From positions 1 through 50,858 of the forward strand of contig MVBO01000106.1 in NCBI GenBank assembly GCA_002261195.1: a stretch of DNA of 50,858 nucleotides. Direction: 5' to 3'. The position numbers were made by a program, and so were the translations under genes. This DNA is from Bifiguratus adelaidae. Its lineage: Eukaryota > Mucoromycota > Endogonomycetes > Endogonales. This document shows, piece by piece, positions 22,558 to 33,176 of the stretch (positions are counted from its first letter, which is position 1; the number at the start of each line of letters is the position of its first letter). The notes beneath the pieces are model-generated. The model saw only the letters and a program-made list of their open reading frames with translations. It did no database searches and was not told the DNA's origin.

Positions 22558-24014
22558 ATGGCTTCCGTCGCAAGGAGAGGATATGTAGGTTTGGCCTTCA
22601 AGAAACCCTACTTGGCTCCAGAGGGCGAGAAGAGGGTACAAGGAGTAGTGACGCTACGTCCAAAGGAGCTGGAACATCAATCGGTTACTACAGTTGAGAA
22701 TGCCGGGGAGATTGCGAGCTATACGTCTGGTAAGTGCAAGCAAGATCGCACAAGTGACAAGACGTCGTCGTTCAACATTCTTCATAGACGTAACGAAAGC
22801 AGCCAAATGGCTCTCGGAACCTGAGGAGCCCCAATATCACATGGTTGCTGGCGGACTCGGTAAGTGTACCGATACACAGGTCAACATCCAAAGGTAACTG
22901 ATAGACGAACATTCAGGTGGAAGCTGTCAAGTGAAGGTAGCATTGGCTGGTGGCAAATCTAAAGCGTTACCTTAACACTTCTGAACAGATACCGAACAAT
23001 GCCTCGTTGATCAGTACCCAATCCGCTATACTAGGAAAGTCGTCCAATGTGAGCACAGCGTACGAATCCTGGCTTCTCCAAATAGCCTGACTAATCTCTT
23101 ACAGATCGACATCAAATTAACTAGCTCAAGAGGGCTCCTATCGTGGATCAGGAACTTGTTTTCACGCGAACCCACCGGCACCTGCCAAGTGAGTTTCGTT
23201 GGATTACGCTAGTTTGACACCTAACTCAGGGTACCCCTCCAGATAACTTGCTCTGGCAGCGGTGGTGATGTTCTAATAAGCCCTCAACGCTTAGCAGATA
23301 TCGCATTGATTGAGATGAATGGAAAGAGCATATACACAATCAAGCGTAAAGCTCATCTGGCGCATGATTCACGCGTTACAGTATCCAAAATGATTAAGGC
23401 CATCGGAGGTTCAGCAAGTGTAGGTATTGTGTGTCGTAGTATCTCTTTTCTCAATCTCCTGGGTCCTAGGGTCTAATGTTGACCAACGAAGCATCTGGTT
23501 CTGGAAAAGTTCTCATTAGTCACTATGGCGGCATATACAGACTCATATTGTCGGAAGGCGAGGAATACCTGGTTGACGGGAGGTAAGTATTGAAAAGGTT
23601 AACGCCAAAACTGACTATACTTGCAATCCAGACACTTACTCGCCTGGGACAATCGCCTGGCTCCAAAAACTGTATTGACGCCCAATGATGAACCTATCCC
23701 CTCGACCTCGTCAGTTCTGCGAAAGTACAAACCAGTGGATGCCTTTTTCAATCATGCGCTCGTTCAACTCTCCCTTCGCACTTCTCGACAATGGATAACG
23801 CAGGGCACGCATAGGTTACTCAAAGGCCCGGTAGGCTTACGCAAAGCAGGTTTGAAGTCATAAATAGGAGAGCTGATTGTACCTTTTGCCCCATTAGATG
23901 CTGCTCAAATTACACGGTCCGGGCGATGTCTTTCTTTCATCTAGACTCGAACCGATATTCCACGATACCACTAGGCAAGCGATTGAGAATCACGCTTCTT
24001 TGACTACCAATTGA
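22558..24014 (+). CDS. AIM24: Mitochondrial AIM24 family protein
   Basis: About nine short exons give a protein of ~330 residues. N-terminus MASVARRGYVGLAFKK is basic and hydroxylated, compatible with a mitochondrial presequence. The beta-rich AIM24/TerC-like domain follows: YHMVAGGLGGSCQVKI, ASLISTQSAILGKS, ITCSGSGGDVLISP, GLMLTNEASGSGKVLISHYG, EYLVDGRHLLAWD and LHGPGDVFLSSR near the end. The final GPGDVFLSSR block is the family signature. In yeast, Aim24 sits in the inner membrane and supports MICOS integrity. Start taken at the ATG at 22558; frame upstream has no other ATG. All exon joins keep the frame with GT-AG ends. Confidence 0.85.
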
Positions 24015-24445
24015 CAATGTCGTGTGTTGGTGCTTCAGATTGCATCAAGTTGGCAAACTGATTCGACACAACGAAACATCCCCCGCTCACCCTGCATAAT
24101 TTTTCAAATTGTAAATTTATGGTCATCATAGAAAGCTAGTTCCAATGCGATAGCGGAAATTGCACCTTGACTTTTTAACGCACTTGAAGCATCCATCTCC
24201 ACGCAGTGACTATCAGGAGCAGTGAGATTTTGACACTCCACGGTTAAGCAACATTCAATGCACGCGTCTCCCAAATTTGGCCTCGCACACTGTGTAACCC
24301 TAAATCAACAGCGTTTGACTCGGGAGACTTTTTTATTCTCTTTTTGCCTTACGACCCTTGGTCTTTGTTGCAGAAGTAGTTGCTTAGGGCAAAAGTTGTT
24401 ACATTATCGATCTAGACTTGTGCAAGCTTTGCTTTTGTTGACGCC
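24015..24445. promoter_or_regulatory. Beta-tubulin upstream region
   Basis: 431 bp between AIM24 and beta-tubulin on the same strand. It includes a T/C-rich stretch (about 24325-24365) ahead of the ATG, common in strongly expressed fungal genes. No defined element can be proved from sequence alone. Confidence 0.35.
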
Positions 24446-26103
24446 ATGAGAGAAATCGTTCATTTGCAGACCGGTCAGTGCGGTAACCAGGTACGCTGAC
24501 GCGCGGTTGCTTCGCCAAGCACCGGAAGCCACGCTTCATCCCTCTCTAGATGGTGGACTAATGAGTGTTGTTTGCCTGTTTCTCCTCGCTTTAGATTGGT
24601 GCCAAGTTCTGGGAGACCATCAGTGACGAGCATGGTATCGATAACACCGGTAACTACCACGGTGATTCCGACCTTCAACTCGAGCGAATCAACGTATACT
24701 ACAACGAGGCTGCAGCTGGCAAATATGTACGTAGCTTGACTCTGCGCATTCCACTGGCATCATGTATGCTAGTCGAGAGAACGGTCGCTGATCCTTTATC
24801 ATGTTACAGGTCCCCAGAGCTGTCCTGATCGACTTGGAACCAGGTACCATGGACGCTGTTCGTGCCGGACCTTACGGAAAACTCTTCCGTCCCGACAACT
24901 TCATCTTTGGTCAATCTGGTGCCGGTAATAACTGGGCCAAGGGTCACTACACCGAGGGGGCTGAGCTTGTTGACTCTGTCCTCGATGTCGTCCGCAAGGA
25001 AGCTGAGTCATGCGATGCTCTTCAAGGTTTCCAAATCGCTCACTCCCTTGGTGGTGGAACCGGTGCTGGTATGGGTACTCTCTTGATCTCCAAGATTCGC
25101 GAGGAATACCCTGATCGTATGATGTGTACCTTCTCCGTCGTCCCATCCCCCAAGGTATGTTGTCAATTCCCCCTTCAACCCGCCAATCTTTCGTCGCACA
25201 AAACGCGTCGAAAATTCCCTTATTTGGAGTTTCGTGTCACTCACGTGATTATGTATCCAATCACTTCACTAGGTATCGGACACGGTTGTTGAGCCTTACA
25301 ATGCTACACTCTCCGTTCACCAACTTGTGGAGAACTCTGATGAGACCTTCTGTATCGACAACGAGGCTCTTTACGACATTTGCTTCCGCACCTTGAAGTT
25401 GAACAACCCCGAATACGGTGTTCTCAACCAACTTGTGTCTGTTGTCATGTCCGGCATCACCACTTCCCTTCGTTTCCCTGGCCAACTTAACGCGGATCTC
25501 CGCAAATTAGCCGTCAACTTGGTGCCATTCCCTCGTCTTCACTTCTTTATGGTCGGTTTTGCTCCTCTTACCTCCCGCAGCAGTGAGCAATATCGTCAAA
25601 TCACTGTTCCTGAGCTAACGCAACAAATGTTCGACGCAAAGAACATGATGGCTGCCTCTGATCCTCGCCATGGTCGCTATTTGACCGTGGCCGCCATGTT
25701 CCGTGGAAAGATTTCCATGAAGGAGGTCGATGAGCAAATGCTCAATGTCCAAAACAAGAACTCTTCCTACTTCGTCGAATGGATCCCCAACAACGTCAAG
25801 ACTTCTGTCTGTGACATTCCTCCACGCGGCCTCAAGATGTCTGCTACTTTCATTGGCAACTCTACTGCCATTCAAGAGCTCTTCAAGCGTGTTAGCGATC
25901 AATTCACTGCCATGTTCCGGCGCAAGGCTTTCTTGCATTGGTACACTGGTGAGGGTATGGACGAAATGGAGTTCACTGAAGCCGAGAGCAACATGAACGA
26001 CCTTGTATCAGAATACCAACAATACCAAGACGCCACAGCTGAAGATGAGGGTGAATACGACGAAGAAATGGGCGGCGAACTTGCCGACGAGATGCAAGCA
26101 TAA
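24446..26103 (+). CDS. Beta-tubulin
   Basis: Four exons (24446-24490, 24595-24726, 24810-25154, 25273-26103) encode 446 or so residues: [15 protein letters not shown] (MREI autoregulation tetrapeptide), the GTP-binding GGGTGAGMG loop at about residue 140, and an acidic C-terminal tail ([20 protein letters not shown]). It forms the alpha/beta heterodimer of microtubules. By direct count, residues commonly altered in benzimidazole resistance are Tyr50, Phe167, Glu198 and Phe200, all in the usual sensitive state. The first intron falls right after codon 15. No frame problems; this is one of the surest calls in the window. Confidence 0.98.
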
Positions 26104-26419
26104 ATGCAGCATCAGGATATGAGTTCATAAGCATAGGTCATAAGTTACCACCATTGTATCTCCTAGTGATGTTTTAGTAATCCAAGCGCGTAATTGATTA
26201 AGAAGGAGGTTTCTCAAATGATTTAGTAGGGTTCGTGGTGACGATCGTTGTAGCGAAGCTGCCTCCTCGCCCTGCTGTGGTCCTTGCTATCTACAGCAAA
26301 GCATGCAATTTGGATTATGGGGAGCTAACCATCACGTCACAGAGCTTTTGTAAAGCGAAACAAGCAATTTTGCTACAGCTCAATTCAGCAGAGCCGAATT
26401 TGTCCTTTTTCCGTTTCCA
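26104..26419. other. Tubulin 3' flank and coactivator promoter
   Basis: 316 bp between two plus-strand genes. The first part should hold the tubulin 3' UTR and polyadenylation signals; the second the SUB1 promoter, with a T-rich run (about 26396-26418) directly before the ATG. Nothing else is visible. Confidence 0.35.
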
Positions 26420-27044
26420 ATGGGGGTGAAACGAGCGAAAACCAGCAAGTTTGTCGTAGACGACAGCGACAATGGCAGCGACGACAAAGAATATAAAGGT
26501 AAGCAACTCATTGACTGCGATTACACGTTGACTCGACCTGGTAGATGAGGGGGAGGTGCAGGACGCGCAAGAGTCGGAGGTGAATTCGGACGAGGAAGAA
26601 AAGCCCGTGAGTACCGTCGCACTCGAGGAGTTGTGGGATCATTAACCTACTCGTCTAGAAAAAGAAGGCCAAGCGTGAGACTACAAAAGCCGATGATGGG
26701 GTACAACGCGACGCGGACGGTGACGCGTTCTTCAAGGCACGTCCATTACGCGAATATATATATATGCAATGTCTACTCTCGATTAACACAACATTCTCAG
26801 ATATCAGCAAAACGGCGCGTTACAGTACGGGCATTCAAAGGACGGCCGATGGTGGACATTCGAGAGTTTTGGGGCGAGGATGTTGATAAGCCTGGCAAGA
26901 AAGGTGGGTATACTTTCTTGAACTTGACATCTGATTCACAATCTTCCCGGCGCAGGCATTATGCTGCCACTAGATCAATGGGAAACCTTGACCCAAATAG
27001 TGCCGCAAGTGAACGAAGCAATTGAGGCTGTCAAGAAGAAGTAG
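26420..27044 (+). CDS. SUB1: PC4/Sub1-type transcriptional coactivator with a GC-AG intron
   Basis: Five exons encode ~125 residues: a Ser/Asp/Glu-rich N-terminus (KFVVDDSDNGSDDKEYK), a basic patch (KKKAKRETTK), then the single-stranded-DNA-binding PC4 fold FFKISAKRRVTVRAFKGRP, MVDIREFWG, KPGKKGIMLPLDQW ending VKKK. Sub1 binds melted promoter DNA and helps RNA polymerase II initiation and repair. The third intron (26737-26800) starts with GC rather than GT: only AAG|GCACGT joined to CAG|ATATC keeps FFK in frame with ISAKRR; the nearby GT donor would put the PC4 fold out of frame. An AT dinucleotide tract lies inside that intron. The stop is 7 bp from that of the convergent EF-hand gene. Confidence 0.92.
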
Positions 27045-27051
27045 CGGCGGA

Positions 27052-27665
27052 TCAGCTGAGCATGCCGGCTCTCTTCATCACTTGTGCAAACTCTGAGAGA
27101 TTGAGTGCTCCATCCCGATCTTTGTCAGCTTCTTCTAGCATCTCCTGTAGCTCTGCGGTTGTAAATTGTTCCTTCACTATAGCTGATGTTTTGCGAAGAT
27201 CAGAGAGTGTAATTTTCCGTTCGCCATTGCTGGACGCATCAGCGGACGCTAAGAGCAAAAATGTTTCCTGAATGATAGCGAAATGGTCATTCTCGCTCTG
27301 TTTCATCAGAATTAGCCAAAACGTCGGCCCCAACGCTCGTCGCTTGCAAACTAACCATCAATTCGCCAATGACTGCCTCAAACCTCTTCCACTCGACATA
27401 CCCATCCCCATCCGGATCTAGTCTGCGGCGCAAATCCTTTAGCTGCCCATGATCTAGACTAAAGCCCAGATCGTCTAATATGAAGGGCATATCTTGCGAG
27501 ATGTCCACTTCGTCGACATTGTCGGGATCCCGCTTCTTGAAAGCTAGACGTCATGTTAATATAACTTCTGTGCTAGACTATTCTAGATCATAGCATCTTC
27601 GTTCACTCACCCGAGCGCACGCGTTCGCGCTGCTCACTTGTCAGCTTGGGCTCATTTTTCGGCAT
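27052..27665 (-). CDS. Calmodulin/centrin-like EF-hand protein
   Basis: Three exons encode ~165 residues: MPKNEPKLTSEQRERVRSA, then four EF-hand-sized units. Hand 1 (RDPDNVDEVDISQDM) is degenerate. Hand 2 (DPDGDGYVEWKR) has good acidic positions 1, 3 and 5 but Arg instead of Glu at position 12. Hand 3 (SADASSNGERKITLSDL) is poor. Hand 4 (DKDRDGALNLSEF) is canonical, so perhaps only one strong calcium site is left. The spacing and the start (KLTSEQRERVRSAF) resemble centrin or calmodulin, but conserved centrin residues are too few to name it. Role unknown. Convergent with SUB1 and divergent (117 bp) from the small membrane protein. Confidence 0.7.
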
Positions 27666-27782
27666 GAGCAAGAGAAAACCGAGTCACTTTCTGCCGAGGA
27701 GCAATTCAACGGATTGTGCAGTCAGTCTTTCGACACTTGCCGGTAGAAAAACTGCGCTAGTGGCCATTCCACACTTGCGCCT

Positions 27783-28360
27783 ATGAGCTTCATACCAAGA
27801 TTTCCTCCTTTGCTCGTTGCAGCTGTCGGTGGAATCATAGTCTACGCCGCAAAGCGATTTCTAGACCAGCGCGAACAGAAACTCTTGGGCCAGCCTGGAG
27901 AGACTTACATGCCTCTGACTCAACGATATCCAGGAGTCATTAGAGCGTCAAAATGGGGTGCTGCAGGTGCTGGTGTGGTCGGTATCGCTTATTGGGGTAA
28001 GTATGGCTAGGCATATTGCATTGCTCCGTCAGCGACCATACATATCCATGCGAAGTGGTCGCTTTGAAGTTGTTGGGGCATCTAAGCCGTTCTGACCATG
28101 TCTATTTAGCTTACGACAAGCGTCAACACCGACCGACACCAGCCATATCAAGGATACCACCATCCATAGCGGAAGGAGCGCCAGTTGACGGGACTACAAC
28201 AGGTACAGATTTCTATTCGGATCAATACGCGGATCGGGAGCGAAGGTACCGCAAGGAGCTAGCAAAGCTCGAGTTGGAGCAAAGAGAAAGGGAGGCGTTG
28301 CGGAGGCAAAGACTGGAAGACGAAGACAGGCTTATGCAATCAAGGTTGAACGAAAAGTAA
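27783..28360 (+). CDS. Small predicted membrane protein, family not recognised
   Basis: Two exons (intron with donor at about 27995 and acceptor TATTTAG near 28110) encode ~155 residues. An N-terminal hydrophobic stretch (FPPLLVAAVGGIIVYAAKRF) and a second (WGAAGAGVVGIAYWAY) flank a polar segment, followed by a charged, probably helical C-terminus (ADRERRYRKELAKLELEQRE). A short amphipathic start and Arg-rich borders would fit an organelle membrane protein, for example mitochondrial, but I do not recognise the family. The coding reading is supported by the clean splice join and by biased composition. Confidence 0.6.
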
Positions 28361-28968
28361 TGATCAATCAATCGACAGTACTTAATTGCGTGATGCTCTT
28401 CACGCTTTTTTCTTACATGATGTAATATAGCAAAGGTCGAATACAAGGCATTCTCTTTTCCATGCACGATATCGCGAGTCTAGGTGCGCAACGCATCCAA
28501 ATTACCTTAATGAATTAACTATTCAAAAATTGAACCTTGCGCGTGTGCAGCGTGCTTTGGCTTGTTTGCTTGCTTAACTTGGATTTACTTGGCCCGACTG
28601 TGCAAGTGTGAGTCTTTTTCGTCAGACAAGGTAGAAGGCTCTGAAAGGTAAGGTAGCTGGAGGGTGAGGTTGACCGTGCTCAAACGTTCAACGCGTGCGA
28701 GTTTGAACATGTCTGTCGGTCAACTGCTTTGTGTATCGGAGCTCCCTTTGCTGACGCAACCCATCGCCTTTGCTCTCCCTAGATTTATTGGTGACCAAAA
28801 CACCCTTGTGGCAAGCCAGAACACCGCCCATAGCGACGTACACGAAGTCTTGGTCATAGCAAAACGGTTGATCCGCGTCCAGATAGATCACTACCAGGCA
28901 CGCTTTCCTCAATCGACGCGGTGGCTTTACCTTGACGCTCATCACAACTCCTTTTGAATATACAAAGC
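28361..28968. other. Intergenic region upstream of the Itc1-like gene
   Basis: 608 bp with overlapping short open frames on both strands (28664-28957 plus, 28688-28945 minus), neither with recognisable motifs. Likely 3' UTR of the membrane-protein gene and promoter/5' UTR of the next. No RNA gene identified. Confidence 0.35.
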
Positions 28969-31900
28969 ATGCCGATTCTAAGGAAGAAGGGAATCAAGCT
29001 TCCACAGAGCATACCTCGAGAGGTCCTAGAGCGAGAAGACGGAAACAGCGATGTTTATTATCTTCGGCCGAGTCGCGAGATATTCACTTCCTACGAGTAA
29101 GTCTTCTTGCTGTGACGGATACCTGCGAAGAGTATCCATGCAGAATTACCTCGCTGTCTGGCGTTGTGCAGACAGCGTGTTTTCAGGTCCTGCGACTCAT
29201 GCGCCATGTTTTTCACTTAGGGACTTTGTTACCAAACTAGGCTTCTTCCAGCAGAAAATCTGGCAATGCGAGACCACCGGGCGACAGAATTTGACTTATG
29301 AAGAAGCTGCAGCAAGTGAAAGATCCGAGCGACGCAAAGTAGCCAGGGCATTCTGCGGAGAGCTGCGAAAACTGGCTCTTCAAAGGGCTCAATTTCGTAC
29401 GTGTGACATGGGCATACAACACAATGCTCGTGAATTAACGTCTGCTTTTGTGTAGAGACTCATCGGCTGGATTTGGTTGTGGATGACGCATACAATCACT
29501 TTCTGCATCGTTTCTGCTTTGGGGAGACAGTCAATTGTTTATGGGAGGATAACGTCCAGTAAGTGCTTTTAATAATGTCTGCGGACAAAGTCTGATTCGT
29601 TTTCAAAGCTACCACGCCAAAATTAAGAAGATCATACGATGGCCACCAGAGGAGACGCCAAGGAATGACTTACCACCGGTGGAAAAGGTCGTGAATTCTT
29701 ATCTGAGCAATGCGCCAGTAGATGGGGATTCCGAATCGCGTTCTACACCCGCGTCCCAAAGCAACGGAGGCCAAAACGCGGAAGCTGTTGCAGAGCTTGA
29801 ACGAACGTCCTATGGGGTTGTCCTAGTGGATGAAAACGGGCATGACATTGAGGACTGCTATGGCATAATGCACTGGAGTCGCTTGAGGTAAGAGCACATG
29901 AGCTGGCTAGCGCCGGTGTTAACAAATCAATCCGGCGCAGTCGCGATCGTCTGGTATTCTCCAAGAACATGCTTCGTAAATTCTTCAAAGAGTTCATGAC
30001 CAAAGATACATACGTGGGCGCGCCTTGGCTTGTGAAGGTGAGTTGATTGAAGGCTGCAACATGGAATATATTAACGAGAATGTTCTTTAGCCACATCTAG
30101 CGAAGAGACTGGACCTGGACGTCACCTTACCATACGATCTGTTGGAGGCAAGAAATCAAGCCTACAGGAAATCGAAGAAGCGGAAGGCAAGAGGAGAAGA
30201 AGATGAAATGCACGACGAGTCCATGAACGGGGATCGTCCGCAATCCATTCGGCTTCCGGTTGATGATCTGGCTCTCCGATACCTGCAATTGACGGCTCAC
30301 CCCATAATCAATATGCCACCTTTCAAAAATACCGACGATGATGACGACCAGGAAGAAAAGGAAAAGGAAATTGACAGACGACCCATTCCGAGCAGCGACT
30401 GCACAATGAGCTACGGCGTGTTTGAGCGATTTCTTTCCGTTTGGGCATTTGTCTCAGTGTATTCAAAGCCATTGATCTTATCGCCTTTCTCGCTGGATGA
30501 CTTTGAAAGTGCTCTTAGACACCGAGTCGCAGACCCAAAATGTTCACTCTGTTCGGAGGTCTTCGTCGCCTTGACAAACATAGTCATTCGCGAAAGGCGC
30601 AAGCGGAGATTCAAGCGATCTGATCAAGCACCACCAAGTCTATCTGGCAAGCCGCAAGTCAAACAGGATGAGGCTTCACCAAGGCGACCCGACGATGTTG
30701 AGATTTCGGAAGCTGATGATAAAGCTGAGGAATTTGACAGCTTGCCAGTGGATGATGTGCCTAGCGAGAGTGAATCACGGGGCGAGGAAGAAGCTAGAGC
30801 TGCTTTCTGGGCCACTTGGCGACATCTAGATCTACCTTCACTCACTGCTGGCTGGGATTCTCGGGAAGTCAAGCCAACCCCGGAGGAAGATCGAAAAAAC
30901 CGTGTCTGGGAGGAGGTTCTTGTTGGTTTGGTGTACGAGGTAAGCGCTAGAAGATGGGTTATGCGCACTTATACTTAGTCTGGTTACAGTTGGGATCGTT
31001 TGAACTCATTCCATCGTTGCGGACCATCATGACAAAATGGCTCCCAAGTCCTTCCGACTTGATGCAATCTATTACAGACAAGTTTTGGCGCCTAGACTTG
31101 CAATACAAACTAGAACTACTAGAATTTCTCGTCGGTCTGGTCACTCAAAGCGAGGTCATTCGGTCTTACATGGAAGAATGTCAGGAAACCATGACTGAGT
31201 TGAGGAAGCAGCGGATTGAACTAAGCCGTGAGCGCAAGAAGATGTGAGTAACTTCCGTCGGCGGATGATTGTGAGAACTATTCTAATGTCATGTAGAGTC
31301 GCGGCTCGTCATGATTTGGATAGACAGGACAATTCTGAGAACCCTTCTCCGGCGCCAGAACCACAAGAGAGTGATAGCGAAATCATTGCTTCAGATACTG
31401 AAAGCCAAGTTGAGGACACTATGACCAATGGCAAATCGTAAGTATGCCGACAAACCTTTGCTCGAATGTAACTGCTGAACTAAATATATGAGAAGGAACG
31501 GTGTCAGTCGTCATCAATCACGCCAAGCAACCTTAAGAGAAAAAGAACTTCAAAAGCAAGCAGCCGAACGTGCTCGCAAGAAGCAGTATGAGAAATCTCG
31601 TCAAGAAGCCAAAGTTAGAACTCAAGAGCTCAAATTGAGAGCTCAAGAACGAAAGAAGTTAGATTTGGATGAGCAAGCAATTGATCGCAAAGTAAGCTAT
31701 ACAAGCCATGAATTGTGCCATTTCATACTAATTGTGCTACCTAGGCTGAACAGATAGAAAGGGATCTGCATAGGTTTGCGACCTTGCGTATTACTCCTCT
31801 CGGATACGATAGATATTTCAATCGCTATTATTTTATCGACAACGTTGGCGGCATGAATGGACACGGCTCTGGCAAACTCTATGTCCACAACCCCTCAAAG

Positions 31901-32510
31901 GAAGGACTAGCACTATTAAGTCAAGCCTCGAGGATGCAAGAAGCGCCGCAGGTTTTCAGATACCTGCAGATCAATCCCAGTGTCCTTACGTGGGCAACGA
32001 TTAAAAAGGGCATGGAGCTGGACGGATTCGCTGAGGAACTCAGTCGAATGGATGATTTGCTCAAACAAGAGCATCTGCTTGAAGATGTTGTTGAGGTTAA
32101 ATCGGAAAATGGCGTACATCGAAGCTTCCCAAAGCTGGAGACAGAGAAACGGTCATCTTGGTCTGGCGAAGGCTCACCTCCGGAGGAGGAGGATTCTGGC
32201 TGGTGGTTTCATTACGATGACAATGACCAAATTGATCAACTTATAAAGTGGTTGGACAAACGAGGTATCCGAGAGAATAAGTTGCGTAATGAGCTTAACC
32301 GCCAAAGATCAAGTATTCAAGCTAGTGTTCGCAAGCACAATCAGGTAGGTTAGCCTTATCCACTTAAAGGGACTTGCCTAATTCTTTTGTCAGGAGCTGC
32401 AGTCAGTCATTAAGCACGAACAAATTCGTCGAAGTACACGCACACGGACAACGCAGTCTTCTATGTCATCTGAGCCCTATATGGCGTATGTAAATAAGGC
32501 CCGCTCCTAA
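28969..32510 (+). CDS. ITC1: Itc1/ACF1-type WAC-DDT-WHIM subunit of an ISWI remodeller
   Basis: WAC domain at the N-terminus: MPILRKKGIKLPQSIPREVL, SREIFTSYE, DFVTKLGFFQQKIWQCETTG, LTYEEAAASE. A 124-nt intron (29097-29220) splits it, giving YE|DF. Then RLDLVVDDAYNHFLHRFCFG, a basic/acidic linker, a DDT domain (SYGVFERFLSVWAFVSVYSK ... LDDFESAL), WHIM1 (DLQYKLELLEFLVGLVTQSE), a highly charged helix (QAAERARKKQYEKSRQEAK) and WHIM2/WSD (ITPLGYDRYFNRYYFIDNVG ... WWFHYDDNDQIDQLIKWLD). The stop follows YMAYVNKARS. It would partner the Isw2/ISWI ATPase, setting nucleosome spacing and sensing linker DNA. About ten introns. A candidate further exon at ~32665-32745 cannot be joined convincingly. Confidence 0.9.
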
Positions 32511-32846
32511 TTGAGATGGACTTGGCTCAGTCTCAATGTACGTGAATATCCCGAAAGTATTATATTACATACATGTCCTATACCATAACATTCTGCTCGT
32601 CAGTCTAATAATACTTCGCAAATCATTCAAACAAAGCTAACGGGTTGTGGATTTTCGCAGTCAGCAGGTGTCCAAGAGCAGTTCAAAGAAGGCATCTGTC
32701 ATTCAACTTAGTGTTCCTGGCTGGAATTGCGAGCAATTACAGAAAAGTGTCGGATGAGGAAAAGGTCAATGGATAATATTATGGTACGTGACCTATTGAC
32801 ACATGAGATATATACATTAGATATGATACAATTAGACGACGCAGGA
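32511..32846. other. 3' flank between the Itc1-like gene and a short orphan ORF
   Basis: 336 AT-rich bases. A splice-like segment (about 32665-32745, VSKSSSKKASVIQL on the plus strand) might be an extra 3' exon or UTR of the Itc1-like gene. No other feature seen. Confidence 0.3.
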
Positions 32847-33176
32847 TCAAGACTTTGACAGTGCCTGGCCGGCCATATTTACATCATTGAGTGACCGGGA
32901 ACTGGCTGTCCGCTTTATTGGCGTTTCCTCCTCTTCTCGTACATCCTCATGCGTTAATACGTTTGCGTTCCAGTCCATAAGGCCGGATAACCAGTGCATA
33001 AAAGCTGGATTTGACGGAGCCACCAGGATGTCTGGGTTTTGCTCCATGGGGACGGAAACTTGCGGTGGAGTTGTGGCAGATTGATAGAACGAGAGACGCA
33101 TCTCATCCTCCGCACGAAGGGAACGGAAAGCTGAGCGTATTGAGCTTACGTAAAAGTTGTCGTCAGCAGTAGTCAT
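32847..33176 (-). CDS. Short hypothetical protein, 109 residues
   Basis: An intron-free frame from ATG 33176 to the stop at 32847. The product is hydrophilic with a cluster of aromatics (PAFMHWLSGLMDWNANVL) and a polar C-terminus (EEEETPIKRTASSRSLNDVN) that includes an RTAS-type phosphorylatable stretch. I recognise no family. Composition looks coding (balanced, few rare residues) and no better frame overlaps it. It borders the gene-poor island, so a lineage-specific gene or a relic are both possible. Confidence 0.4.
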   Translation of the reverse strand: MTTADDNFYVSSIRSAFRSLRAEDEMRLSFYQSATTPPQVSVPMEQNPDILVAPSNPAFMHWLSGLMDWNANVLTHEDVREEEETPIKRTASSRSLNDVNMAGQALSKS

